Shown in pieces: positions 1 through 5,376 of a DNA stretch of 7,170 nt. The position numbers and the translations under genes were made by a program. Source of the stretch: Leptolinea sp964397625 (GTDB lineage Bacteria > Chloroflexota > Anaerolineae > Anaerolineales > Anaerolineaceae); assembly GCA_964397625.1 (NCBI GenBank), contig CAYNJT010000109.1, positions 1 through 7,170 on the forward strand, written 5' to 3'. Each line of letters begins with the position of its first letter. Positions within the stretch are counted from its first letter, which is position 1. The notes under the pieces are model-generated. The model worked only from the letters and a program-made list of their open reading frames with translations. It was not told the origin of the DNA and ran no database searches.

Positions 1-74
1 AACTCCATGCCCGGCTCGAGGAATAAGGCTTTGACAGCCTCAAGGTCGTCGACCAAGATGAGAAGGTTGTCCAT
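1..74 (-). CDS. Partial N-terminus of an unidentified protein (possibly receiver-like)
   Basis: An open minus-strand frame runs from an ATG at 74 off the left edge of the window, with about 24 codons visible. It begins MDNLLILVDDLEAVKAL. A hydrophobic beta-strand followed by a DD pair and a helix is how response-regulator receiver domains begin, so a receiver or receiver-like domain is possible. The following helix looks shorter than usual, and the phosphorylated Asp would lie outside the window. An in-frame stop (TAA) lies about 21 bases upstream of the ATG, which limits the start choice. The only purine-rich ribosome-site candidate (AGAGG on the minus strand, near 100-104) is rather far from this ATG. 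A TATACT hexamer (minus strand, 122-117) could be a -10 box, but no matching -35 is seen. The family is not secure from so few residues. Confidence 0.4.
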   Translation of the reverse strand, partial: MDNLLILVDDLEAVKALFLEPGME

Positions 75-282
75 GTGCTGAATGGTTATGGTTTACATTC
101 CTCTGGTTGAATGGAAAGTATAAATCACATCATTTGATGTTCTTCTTGGTTTTAGGTAATGATTTAAAGCTTTTCTAATAATTCGTGGCATTCCTTCGCC
201 AACGAAGGGTAAGAAAACGTATCCAATTTATTAATTATGCACTCACATTCGAACTAATCCCACCTGCTCTTATATAAATTGT
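75..282. other. AT-rich non-coding stretch with one small hairpin
   Basis: I see no convincing gene in this stretch between the left-edge partial gene and the 3' end of the PIN gene. It contains a perfect short hairpin at 193-208 (CCTTCG, loop CCAA, CGAAGG). No T tract follows the hairpin on either strand, so it is not a typical intrinsic terminator, although it lies downstream of the PIN gene on the minus strand. A weaker CATC/GATG hairpin lies near 128-138. Confidence 0.5.
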
Positions 283-1074
283 CTATAGATGTAACAATAT
301 TTCATCTGGTGTTGACAAAAGAACCATCCCAGCTCTCTCTATTATTTCCTTTGCTCTACGAAAATCAGAATCAAAACTTGCGAAAAATTGGCAACCTAGA
401 TGATTTGCAAACAATAAATGAAAAATATCCGCAGTCCCTAATTGTAAATAAGCAAGGTTTATTGGACTTGGGAACTGCTTTCTATTACGAGATTGCTTTG
501 GAGGCCAATAAAAATTTTCTATCTCTGCTAGTAAAATTCCACTTAATCCATGAGAATTTGCGAAACTTAGATTTATACAGGTTGCTTGGGATAGCAACTC
601 AAGCCCAGATGTGCCTTTTATTGGATCATTGTGTTTATCTTTTCCTTCGGCTTTCCATAGGTCATAACCTCTTTTTAAAATATCACCGATCTCTTTTTTG
701 CTTTTTCTTTGTAAAAAAGTTGCTCCTGAGATTTCAGCACCTAACTGCTTTATTCCTGATTCAGCATACCACTCCTGCAATTCCCAAAGAGAGGCAGGAC
801 TTGTAACTGGTGTTAATTTAACTTCTTCAAACATAAGTTTTTTTCGAATTTCTATGACTTGATTTATTCGTTTATCAGATTGGAGTAGTTCTCGAATTAC
901 TTTAACTAATGGTCCATGGATGATTTCATTCCATTCAGGTTCTTTGTTTTCTTCATCAAGAGAAATTTCCATCCCTTCTGTAATCCAATAATCTATGATG
1001 ATAGATGAGTCGAAATAAACTGCAGGGAGATATTCATCTTGGAGCCTACCATTTGAGGTTAATAACTTTGTCAT
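283..1074 (-). CDS. Large PIN-domain protein (putative ribonuclease), orphan
   Basis: This 263-residue protein has the acidic pattern of the PIN nuclease fold: Asp22 in YFDSSIIIDYW at the end of the first beta-strand, Glu98 in SLWELQEW, Asp216 in LGTADIFHLLFA, and Asp235/Asp237 in ASFDSDFRRAKEI. PIN proteins are Mg-dependent RNases, and most small ones are VapC toxins of about 130 residues. This one is about twice that length. The spacing between the first and second acidic motifs (about 76 residues) and between the second and third (about 118) is far longer than in VapC, which implies inserted helical segments. The start at 1074 is supported by GGAAAG eight bases upstream on the minus strand. 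The gene ends with TAG. No small antitoxin gene lies next to it on either side, so it looks like an orphan. Its DNA is clearly more AT-rich than the genes right of 1800, which suggests acquisition. The fold is fairly secure; the role (toxin, RNA processing or defence) is unknown. Confidence 0.8.
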   Translation of the reverse strand: MTKLLTSNGRLQDEYLPAVYFDSSIIIDYWITEGMEISLDEENKEPEWNEIIHGPLVKVIRELLQSDKRINQVIEIRKKLMFEEVKLTPVTSPASLWELQEWYAESGIKQLGAEISGATFLQRKSKKEIGDILKRGYDLWKAEGKDKHNDPIKGTSGLELLSQATCINLSFANSHGLSGILLAEIENFYWPPKQSRNRKQFPSPINLAYLQLGTADIFHLLFANHLGCQFFASFDSDFRRAKEIIERAGMVLLSTPDEILLHL

Positions 1075-1151
1075 TTGATCATCTTTCCATTTAAAAAATC
1101 CTAAGGTAGCGGAAAAATAAATAATGATTCACGAATAATGAAATGCAGTTG

Positions 1152-1183
1152 GTAGGATGCGCTCGCGTTTGAGCGCATCACAA
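1152..1183 (+). repeat. REP-like palindrome, left copy, with GTAG foot
   Basis: GTAG at 1152-1155 is followed directly by the stem GATGCGCTC (1156-1164), the loop GCGTTT and the arm GAGCGCATC (1171-1179), then ACAA. The 9-bp stem is perfect. A GTAG-type tetranucleotide at the 5' foot of an imperfect or perfect hairpin is the known mark of REP sequences served by RAYT transposases. The same unit occurs inverted at 1757-1788 on the other side of the transposase gene. It lies 11 bases beyond the transposase stop codon and could also act as a transcription or mRNA-end hairpin for that gene. Confidence 0.85.
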
Positions 1184-1193
1184 CATTATTCTC

Positions 1194-1736
1194 CTATAGA
1201 CACTTCCAATAAATCCGTTCCAGCGTCGCCTCCCCAATCGGCGGGTAAATCCCCTGTCTTACAAACCGGTGAAAACTTGACCATGGCCAATCTGACAACC
1301 TTTTAACCAAACCATGCTTCGTTGGATTGTAATGGATGTAATCAATATGCGTGTTCAGATCATTCTGGTTATAAAACGTATGCTCCCAAAAACGGCGCTG
1401 CCATATGGCCTGTTCCCTTCGTTTGATGCGAGAATCATTCCGTATACCTCCTTCTCTGCCCAATTTGATATATTCACGCGAGAAGCACCGTTTAATCTCA
1501 TTCCAGCGCATTGAATAATCAGTATCCCCTTCCGGTAAACTCCAGATCGTATGCAAATGATTCGGTAAAAGGCAAACCGCCAGCGTTTCGAAGGGATGCT
1601 TTACCTGTACCTTTTTCCACGCTTCCCGCAAGACATTCCGGCTGTGGGGCAAGGTCAGGATTGGTTGCCGGTTAAAGGTTACAACGGTGAAAAAATATGT
1701 TCCTCCGGGTTCTCGTAAACGCCTATAATTGGTCAT
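1194..1736 (-). CDS. REP-associated tyrosine transposase (RAYT; Y1/IS200-like HUH family)
   Basis: This 180-residue protein begins MTNYRRLREPGGTYFFTVV, the typical opening of RAYT proteins (Y1_Tnp, IS200-like fold). The HUH metal-binding pair is His60 and His62 in LLPNHLHTIW. The conserved WEHT lies at 117-120. The nucleophile is most likely a tyrosine in DYIHYNPTKHG (Tyr133 or Tyr136; I cannot decide which by eye), followed by WPWSSFHR at 150-157. By family knowledge, these enzymes bind and nick single-stranded REP hairpins and are thought to spread REPs rather than move as ordinary insertion sequences. The gene is intact, starts at the canonical MTNYRR and ends with TAG. No strong ribosome site is visible upstream. 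REP-like hairpins flank it on both sides at short distance (11 bases after the stop, 20 bases before the start), which is strong context support. Confidence 0.93.
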   Translation of the reverse strand: MTNYRRLREPGGTYFFTVVTFNRQPILTLPHSRNVLREAWKKVQVKHPFETLAVCLLPNHLHTIWSLPEGDTDYSMRWNEIKRCFSREYIKLGREGGIRNDSRIKRREQAIWQRRFWEHTFYNQNDLNTHIDYIHYNPTKHGLVKRLSDWPWSSFHRFVRQGIYPPIGEATLERIYWKCL

Positions 1737-1756
1737 GGTTAATTGTACAACCAGCC

Positions 1757-1788
1757 TTGTGATGCGCTCAAGTGCGAGCGCATCCTAC
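1757..1788 (-). repeat. REP-like palindrome, right copy, inverted
   Basis: Read on the minus strand, this is GTAG (1788-1785), GATGCGCTC, the loop GCACTT, GAGCGCATC, then ACAA. The 9-bp stem occupies 1761-1769 and 1776-1784. Compared with the left copy, the stem, foot and trailing ACAA are identical, and two bases in the middle of the loop differ. It lies in the 5' leader region of the transposase gene, where a stable hairpin could also affect that gene's expression or be a binding site for its product. Confidence 0.85.
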
Positions 1789-1855
1789 TTGATACTTGCA
1801 GATGATCCTCTCCACTCCAGTGTCGGGCGCAGGCTGTCATGCCGAGTATTGAAGA

Positions 1856-2467
1856 CTATAAAGCAAGTAATTTCAGTATTTCCCGCGCCTGGGCTACAAC
1901 CGCCTTTTTCAACTCGCCCGGCTCCAAAATCTCCACAAAACCGGTCAGGCCAAAGACGAGCATCCTGGCCTGCACGTCAGAATCCATGGACAGGGAGATT
2001 GTCTTCCAGCCCTTGTCATCCGAATCGGCAGCCACTTCCCAACGCCCGGGCATCAGCGTTTTGATGAACGCTATACGGTCAGGGTGCACCCGCAAGACGC
2101 AATGGTACCTGGACGAAAATTCTTCCGTGTTCTGGGTGTGTTCGCGCCAGTATGCCGGCAGGTCAAAATCAGGGCGGCGGGTAAAGGTTTCATCGCGCAG
2201 TTGGACGGAATGAAACCGGTTGACGCGATAGGTGCGCAGCTCTCCATCCCGTTCCGCGAGCATATACCACACGCTCGACTTGCAGATCAGGCTGTACGGG
2301 GCCAGTGTGCGCTCCGCGATTTTCCCGCCGGAATTTTCATACCGCGCTTTGATCATCCGGTCTTCATACACCGCCTGCTGAATCTCCTCCCAATAGGGTG
2401 AGATCGACGTATCGTGCCACCACCACGTTGGGTCAATTAACAGGCGCTGGCGGATATGATCGGCGGT
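1856..2467 (-). CDS. WYL-domain (DeoR/YafY-type) transcriptional regulator, 5' part lost in assembly gap
   Basis: The visible 203 residues contain a WYL domain: YWEEIQQAVYEDRMIKARYE, a central motif SSVWYMLAER (WYM for WYL), then RTYRVNRFHSVQL. The C-terminal extension typical of the family (WCX) follows, with residues such as VLRVHPDRIAFIKTL and MLVFGLTGFVEIL. Full-length members are usually about 310-330 residues, with an N-terminal winged helix-turn-helix. That DNA-binding part would lie inside and beyond the N gap, so the true start is unknown. The 100 Ns could code for only 33 residues, so the real gap is probably longer. The gene ends with TAG. It is divergent from the alpha/beta hydrolase at 2638 and probably controls it through the palindrome beside the gap. 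WYL domains are thought to sense small ligands or nucleic acids; the ligand here is unknown. Confidence 0.9.
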   Translation of the reverse strand, partial: TADHIRQRLLIDPTWWWHDTSISPYWEEIQQAVYEDRMIKARYENSGGKIAERTLAPYSLICKSSVWYMLAERDGELRTYRVNRFHSVQLRDETFTRRPDFDLPAYWREHTQNTEEFSSRYHCVLRVHPDRIAFIKTLMPGRWEVAADSDDKGWKTISLSMDSDVQARMLVFGLTGFVEILEPGELKKAVVAQAREILKLLAL

Positions 2468-2567
2468 NNNNNNNNNNNNNNNNNNNNNNNNNNNNNNNNN
2501 NNNNNNNNNNNNNNNNNNNNNNNNNNNNNNNNNNNNNNNNNNNNNNNNNNNNNNNNNNNNNNNNNNN
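2468..2567. other. Assembly gap (100 N)
   Basis: There are exactly 100 undefined bases. Runs of exactly 100 N usually mark scaffold joins of unknown true length. The gap removes the start of the WYL regulator, its promoter and part of the divergent control region. Any reading frame drawn across it, including an apparent start at 2578, is an artefact. Confidence 0.97.
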
Positions 2568-2592
2568 TTGGGTGACACAAGATGTCACCCAA
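2568..2592. promoter_or_regulatory. Perfect palindrome, probable operator of the divergent regulator
   Basis: TTGGGTGACA (2568-2577) and TGTCACCCAA (2583-2592) are perfect inverted repeats separated by the five bases CAAGA. The first base of the left arm touches the assembly gap, so the palindrome may extend further. Two 10-base half-sites about 1.5 helical turns apart centre to centre suit a dimeric helix-turn-helix protein. The site lies between the regulator gene and the hydrolase gene, and the left arm contains GTGACA, a possible -35 box of the hydrolase promoter. That arrangement would allow repression. Binding by this regulator is an inference. A terminator is unlikely because no T tract follows. 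Confidence 0.65.
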
Positions 2593-2601
2593 TAGTATAT
2601 A
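2572..2601 (+). promoter_or_regulatory. Candidate promoter of the hydrolase gene
   Basis: GTGACA (2572-2577, five of six to TTGACA) is followed after 18 bases by TATATA (2596-2601, four of six). The AT-rich stretch from 2591 to 2615 offers other -10 choices, such as TATCAT at 2600-2605, but with a poor spacing. The -35 box overlaps the left arm of the palindrome. Confidence 0.35.
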
Positions 2602-2637
2602 TCATCTATATAAATCAAAAGACAAAAGGAAAACGAA

Positions 2638-3462
2638 ATGATGGAAACAACAAAAAGCACTCTTGATCTGGGGGATGGGCAGTTGTATTACGAGACAGCA
2701 GGCGAGGGAATGCCGCTGGTATTGACGCACGCCGCCTTCGTTGACAGCCGGATGTTCGATGCCGTCTGGGAGCCGCTGGCAGACCATTTCCGCGTGATCC
2801 GCTACGACATGCGCGGTTTCGGGAAGTCCAGCCCGACAACGGGTCCGCTTACCCGCCGCGACGATCTGGACCGGCTGTTGTCAGCCCTGAATGTGACCGA
2901 AGCGCATCTGGTTGGATGTTCCCTCGGCGGAGAGATCAGTCTGGATCTGGCTCTCGAACAACCGCGGCGTGTCAAATCGTTAACTCTGGTGGGTTCAACC
3001 CCGGGCGGCTTTCAAATGCAGGGACAACCCCCCCGCTATCTAATGGAGATGTTCACCGCCTGTCAAAACGGAGATTTTGACCAGGCCAACGATCTTCAAA
3101 TCCGCATCTACATTGATGGCGAGCATCGGGAACCAGAGCAGGTTGACCCGGCTTTACGGGAAAAAGCATTGGAGATGAACCGTATTCCTGTAACGCAAAA
3201 TACGTTCTTTATCGCCGACATGCAACCGGCCAATCCGCTTGACCCGCCCGCCATTACCCGGTTGGAATCGGTAACCTGCCCCACGTGGGTTGTAGCCGGG
3301 GCGCTCGATAATTCCGAGATCCTGCGCGCTGCCGATGAAATGGCCAAACGGATCCCTGATGCTCGAAAAACCATTATCGAATCCACCGCGCATGTTCCCA
3401 GCTACGAACAACCCAATATGTTTGTTAAATTGTTATTGGAATTTCTGAGCGGTGTGAAATAA
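2638..3462 (+). CDS. Alpha/beta-fold hydrolase
   Basis: This 274-residue cytoplasmic enzyme (no signal peptide) has a complete alpha/beta-hydrolase triad. The nucleophile is Ser95 in GCSLGGE, the acid is Asp224 in VVAGALDN, and the base is His252 in STAHVPSYEQP. The strand LPLVLTHAAF-like segment at 26-34 carries the oxyanion-hole region (His31-Ala32 in place of the common His-Gly), and YDMRGFGKS at 56-64 is the usual next motif. Length is normal for esterase, lactonase or C-C hydrolase members. The substrate cannot be told from sequence; similarity to 3-oxoadipate enol-lactonase-like proteins is only general. The start at 2638 (or the next ATG at 2641) is supported by AAAAGGAA at 2624-2631. 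The gene diverges from the WYL regulator across a perfect palindrome, so it is likely its regulatory target. A strong hairpin plus T tract follows 56 bases after the TAA stop, making it a single-gene unit. Confidence 0.9.
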   Translation: MMETTKSTLDLGDGQLYYETAGEGMPLVLTHAAFVDSRMFDAVWEPLADHFRVIRYDMRGFGKSSPTTGPLTRRDDLDRLLSALNVTEAHLVGCSLGGEISLDLALEQPRRVKSLTLVGSTPGGFQMQGQPPRYLMEMFTACQNGDFDQANDLQIRIYIDGEHREPEQVDPALREKALEMNRIPVTQNTFFIADMQPANPLDPPAITRLESVTCPTWVVAGALDNSEILRAADEMAKRIPDARKTIIESTAHVPSYEQPNMFVKLLLEFLSGVK

Positions 3463-3517
3463 GGGATTCCCACTTAAACCCTCACATCCATCAAACAAAT
3501 TTCGTAGGTGGGATCGC

Positions 3518-3565
3518 GGCTTGCCCCCGTTCTGAGCGAGTCAGGATGGGGGCGGCAGCCTTTTT
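3518..3565 (+). terminator. Intrinsic terminator of the hydrolase gene
   Basis: A long hairpin runs from 3518 to 3560. CCCCC (3524-3528) pairs with GGGGG (3548-3552), and the stem continues inward through two G-T wobbles to TCTGA/TCAGG-side pairs around the loop GCGAG (3536-3540). Outside it, G3523 pairs with C3553, and GGCT (3518-3521) pairs with AGCC (3557-3560) across a small internal loop. TTTTT follows directly at 3561-3565. This is a classic intrinsic terminator 56 bases after the hydrolase stop. It separates that unit from gltX. Confidence 0.8.
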
Positions 3566-3620
3566 CTACTTCAACCAGTACCCTAATCCCGGGATGGGCT
3601 AAAGGGGGAATTCAGAAATG

Positions 3621-3649
3621 TTGACCGGTTGGATAAACTGCATTATTAT
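3621..3649 (+). promoter_or_regulatory. Sigma-70-type promoter for gltX
   Basis: TTGACC (3621-3626) and TATTAT (3644-3649) each match the consensus at five of six positions, with the optimal 17-base spacer. Transcription would start near 3656, giving a leader of about 130 bases before gltX. It lies downstream of the hydrolase terminator, so gltX is probably transcribed independently. Confidence 0.65.
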
Positions 3650-3770
3650 GAACATCCCGGTCATGCCGGACGGGAGTTTTGTAGCGTCTCGTCGGGATGC
3701 GAATCAGCTTTTCGAACGGTTTTTTGATCGAGCAATCATCTACGGCGGCTTATTAACAGGCCCTACTGGT

Positions 3771-3775
3771 AGGAG
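3771..3775 (+). promoter_or_regulatory. Ribosome binding site of gltX, partly within a short hairpin
   Basis: AGGAG lies 11 bases before the gltX ATG, slightly far. A purine run GAGAGA sits closer. The first bases of AGGAG belong to the inverted repeat CCTAC/GTAGG (3762-3766 and 3769-3773), which could form a small 4-bp stem covering the site. Whether this affects translation is unknown. Confidence 0.5.
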
Positions 3776-3786
3776 AAAACGAGAGA

Positions 3787-4146
3787 ATGGTACGTACCAG
3801 ATTTGCTCCAAGCCCCACCGGGTATATGCATATCGGCAACCTGCGCACGGCTTTATACGCTTATTTATTCGCCAGGCACTCCGGTGGTGTGTTCGTGCTG
3901 CGTATCGAGGATACAGACCGCAAGAGGAATATCCCCGCCGCGGTTCAGGTGATCTATAACAGTCTGAAGTTGGCCGGCATGGAATATGACGAAGGGCCCG
4001 AAAAAGACGGCGGGTATGGACCGTACGTCCAAAGCCAGCGCAAACCCATCTATCTTAAATACGCCGACGAATTAATCAAAAAAGGCGGCGCCTTCCGTTG
4101 CTTCTGCCAGAAACCCGAAGGGAAACCTTCCGCCGAAGCGCGGTAG
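3787..4146 (+). CDS. gltX: N-terminal 119-residue fragment of glutamyl-tRNA synthetase, before the amber stop
   Basis: This is the product expected if the TAG is read as a stop. It holds the first half of the Rossmann catalytic fold, with the HIGH-type motif and the glutamate-pocket segment (Arg4 region, LRIEDTD). It stops within the connective region just after the CFC pair. It lacks the KMSKS loop and all tRNA anticodon contacts, so it should be inactive alone. Confidence 0.6.
   Translation: MVRTRFAPSPTGYMHIGNLRTALYAYLFARHSGGVFVLRIEDTDRKRNIPAAVQVIYNSLKLAGMEYDEGPEKDGGYGPYVQSQRKPIYLKYADELIKKGGAFRCFCQKPEGKPSAEAR
4144..4146 (+). other. In-frame TAG within gltX
   Basis: The codon order is GCG CGG TAG ACT GAT TTT CGC GAT. 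The surrounding codons fit GluRS on both sides. A short CGCG/CGCG repeat flanks the stop, but there is no larger structure typical of programmed readthrough. The local segment from Cys105 to Cys127 is about five residues shorter than in many GluRS proteins, so a small family-specific deletion or local damage is possible. Confidence 0.85.
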
Positions 4147-4200
4147 ACTGATTTTCGCGATCCCTGCCGGTCTATCTCCGAGGAAGAATCGTTTAGACGG

Positions 4201-5226
4201 ATGGAAGCCGGCGAGGCTTATGTCGTCCGCCAGCGGATTCCGGACGAAGGTAAAACATCATTTGACGACCACGTTTTCGGACGCATCACTGTCGATAACA
4301 GCGGGCTGGACGATCAGATCCTGATTAAATCGGACGGACTGCCGACGTACAATTTCGCCAATGTGATCGACGACCACCTGATGAACATTACGCACGTCAT
4401 CCGAGGCCTGGAATATTTGTCCTCCACCCCTAAATACAATCTGCTCTACCAGAGCTTTGGTTGGCCGGTACCCGAGTACGCCCACCTGCCGCATATCAGC
4501 AAGGAATCCGGGAAGAAGCTCAGCAAGCGCGAAGGGGATGCCTCCTTCCAGGACCTGATCGACAAGGGCTACCTGCCTGAAGCGATTGTCAACTACATTG
4601 CCCTGCTCGGCTGGAACCCCGGCGATGAGCGCGAATACTTTACCCTGGATGAGTTGGTCAAGGTTTTCAGCATCGACCGTATCGGCCGGTCGAAGGCCAT
4701 GTTCTCGATGCAGAAACTGGAATGGCTTAACGGCGTCCATATCCGTAAATTGGACATCGAGGAATTCCACCGCGTTGTCTCTCCTTTCTACAGCGATGAA
4801 GTGAAAACCCGCTTTGACACCCTCAAGATCAGCCGCATCATCCAGCCACGCATCGAAAAACTGGGCGACACACAGACGTTCATTGGTTTCCTGCTGGAAC
4901 CCAGGCCGTATGTGCCAGAGCTGTTTGCCTCGGAAAAAGCCAAAGTCACCCTCGAGAGCAGCCTGGAGACCCTGGCGCGAATTTCGCCAATTCTGGAAAG
5001 CCTGGAGGAATGGACCAACGAGAAACTATATGAGAGCATTTCCGGGTATGCCAGGGCAAATGGGTTCAGGACCGGAGCTGTCATGTGGCCGATCCGCATC
5101 GCCCTGTCCGGGCAGGAGGTAACTCCGGGCGGCGCCACCGAACTGGCGGATATCCTCGGAAAGGAAGAAACCCTAAACCGGATCGCCGCTGCCGTGGTGT
5201 ATCTGAAAAAGGTGTCCGGCCTTTAA
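4201..5226 (+). CDS. gltX: C-terminal 341-residue fragment of glutamyl-tRNA synthetase, possible restart
   Basis: If translation restarted after the amber codon, the first ATG in frame is at 4201. A purine-rich GAGGAAGAA lies about 15 bases upstream, which is too far for a good ribosome site. This part carries NVIDDHLM, the KMSKS-type KLSKR (residues 106-110 of the fragment), the WLNG segment and the alpha-helical anticodon-binding domain. Without the HIGH motif it cannot activate glutamate. It is the continuation of the upstream fragment in the same frame, not an independent gene. Confidence 0.6.
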   Translation: MEAGEAYVVRQRIPDEGKTSFDDHVFGRITVDNSGLDDQILIKSDGLPTYNFANVIDDHLMNITHVIRGLEYLSSTPKYNLLYQSFGWPVPEYAHLPHISKESGKKLSKREGDASFQDLIDKGYLPEAIVNYIALLGWNPGDEREYFTLDELVKVFSIDRIGRSKAMFSMQKLEWLNGVHIRKLDIEEFHRVVSPFYSDEVKTRFDTLKISRIIQPRIEKLGDTQTFIGFLLEPRPYVPELFASEKAKVTLESSLETLARISPILESLEEWTNEKLYESISGYARANGFRTGAVMWPIRIALSGQEVTPGGATELADILGKEETLNRIAAAVVYLKKVSGL

Positions 5227-5307
5227 TCTGGAAAGAGGAAAGAGAATCGAATTGACTGTCAACAGGCATACGGTTCAAGCGTTGGATTTTCCCCGGACGC
5301 GGAAAGA

Positions 5308-5336
5308 TTGCGAATTCTCAGACCGCCAAGTAGAAT
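5308..5336 (+). promoter_or_regulatory. Candidate promoter of glnS
   Basis: TTGCGA (5308-5313, four of six) and TAGAAT (5331-5336, five of six) are 17 bases apart in the 150-base gap between gltX and glnS. TACAAT at 5352-5357 is another -10-like hexamer without a clear -35. No terminator separates gltX from glnS, so readthrough from gltX is also likely. Confidence 0.4.
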
Positions 5337-5376
5337 TAAATGACTACAGAGTACAATAATCCCAGAAGGTTATCTT

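Larger units (their letters stand above)
1152..1788. mobile_element. RAYT gene with an inverted pair of cognate REPs
   Basis: The element consists of the minus-strand transposase gene bracketed by two 32-base REP-like units in inverted orientation, with their GTAG feet at the outer ends. The units match at 30 of 32 positions; the two differences are both in the loop. No convincing target-site duplication is seen: only a 5-base TGCAG occurs near both ends, which may be chance. This absence fits RAYT biology, where transposition does not generate duplications. The unit sits at the boundary between the AT-rich left part and the GC-richer right part. Confidence 0.75.
3463..3786. other. Intergenic region between hydrolase and gltX
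   Basis: This stretch has no convincing gene. It holds the hydrolase terminator (3518-3565), a short palindrome ATCCCGGGAT (3586-3595), the gltX promoter candidate (3621-3649), and a gltX leader of about 130 bases with several short inverted repeats. A frame opening at 3618 is discussed under rejected items. Confidence 0.6.
3787..5226 (+). pseudogene. gltX: Glutamyl-tRNA synthetase gene with one in-frame amber codon at codon 120
   Basis: The frame from 3787 to 5226 encodes a full-length class I glutamyl-tRNA synthetase (479 codons plus stop; the family is usually about 460-490). This cytoplasmic enzyme charges tRNA-Glu with glutamate using ATP. The HIGH signature is HIGN at 15-18 in TRFAPSPTGYMHIGN, followed by LRIEDTDR at 38-45. 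The KMSKS signature is KLSKR at 244-248. The rest is the helical anticodon-binding region. Cys105 and Cys107 (CFC) and Cys127 (DPCR) resemble the family's zinc-site cysteines. A TAG at 4144-4146 replaces one residue between them. The frame and homology continue at once after it (TDFRDPCRSIS), so only this codon interrupts the gene. Single-base changes from AAG, CAG, GAG, TAC, TAT, TGG, TCG or TTG would explain it. Other genes here end with TAG, so general recoding is unlikely; a sequencing error or a true nonsense mutation is most likely. The gene ends with TAA. Confidence 0.88.

Noticed and set aside
279..806. A 175-codon plus-strand frame antisense to the PIN gene
   Set aside because: It lies almost wholly opposite the PIN gene, whose acidic motifs are intact, and its product is a low-complexity Leu/Phe-rich sequence typical of an antisense shadow.
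1144..1801. TGCAG direct repeats flanking the RAYT unit as a target-site duplication
   Set aside because: Only five bases, not directly adjacent to the ends in a consistent way, and RAYT-type enzymes are not expected to make duplications.
2398..2660. Reading frames drawn across the N gap
   Set aside because: They contain about 34 undefined residues and depend on an arbitrary gap length, so neither their starts nor their frames are meaningful.
3505..3519. Resemblance to the T-box motif (AGGGTGG-N-ACCGCG) just before a terminator hairpin upstream of an aminoacyl-tRNA synthetase gene
   Set aside because: The match is 11 of 13 defined positions, but only about 40 bases separate it from the hydrolase stop, leaving no room for the long specifier stem. 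gltX also has its own promoter downstream of the hairpin. A chance match or a dispersed repeat is more likely; a T-box covariance-model search would settle it.
3618..3959. A 113-codon plus-strand frame with a good ribosome-site-like GGGGGAA upstream
   Set aside because: It runs 173 bases into gltX in a different frame, its start overlaps the likely gltX promoter, and its translation resembles no family I know. A short leader peptide remains possible but has no support.
3787..5226. Reassignment of TAG to an amino acid in this organism
   Set aside because: Four other genes in the window end at TAG at family-appropriate lengths, so TAG works as a stop here.
5252..5262. TTGACTGTCAA palindrome between gltX and glnS as an operator or -35 box
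   Set aside because: It is short, no matching -10 lies at the right distance, and no regulator is linked to it.
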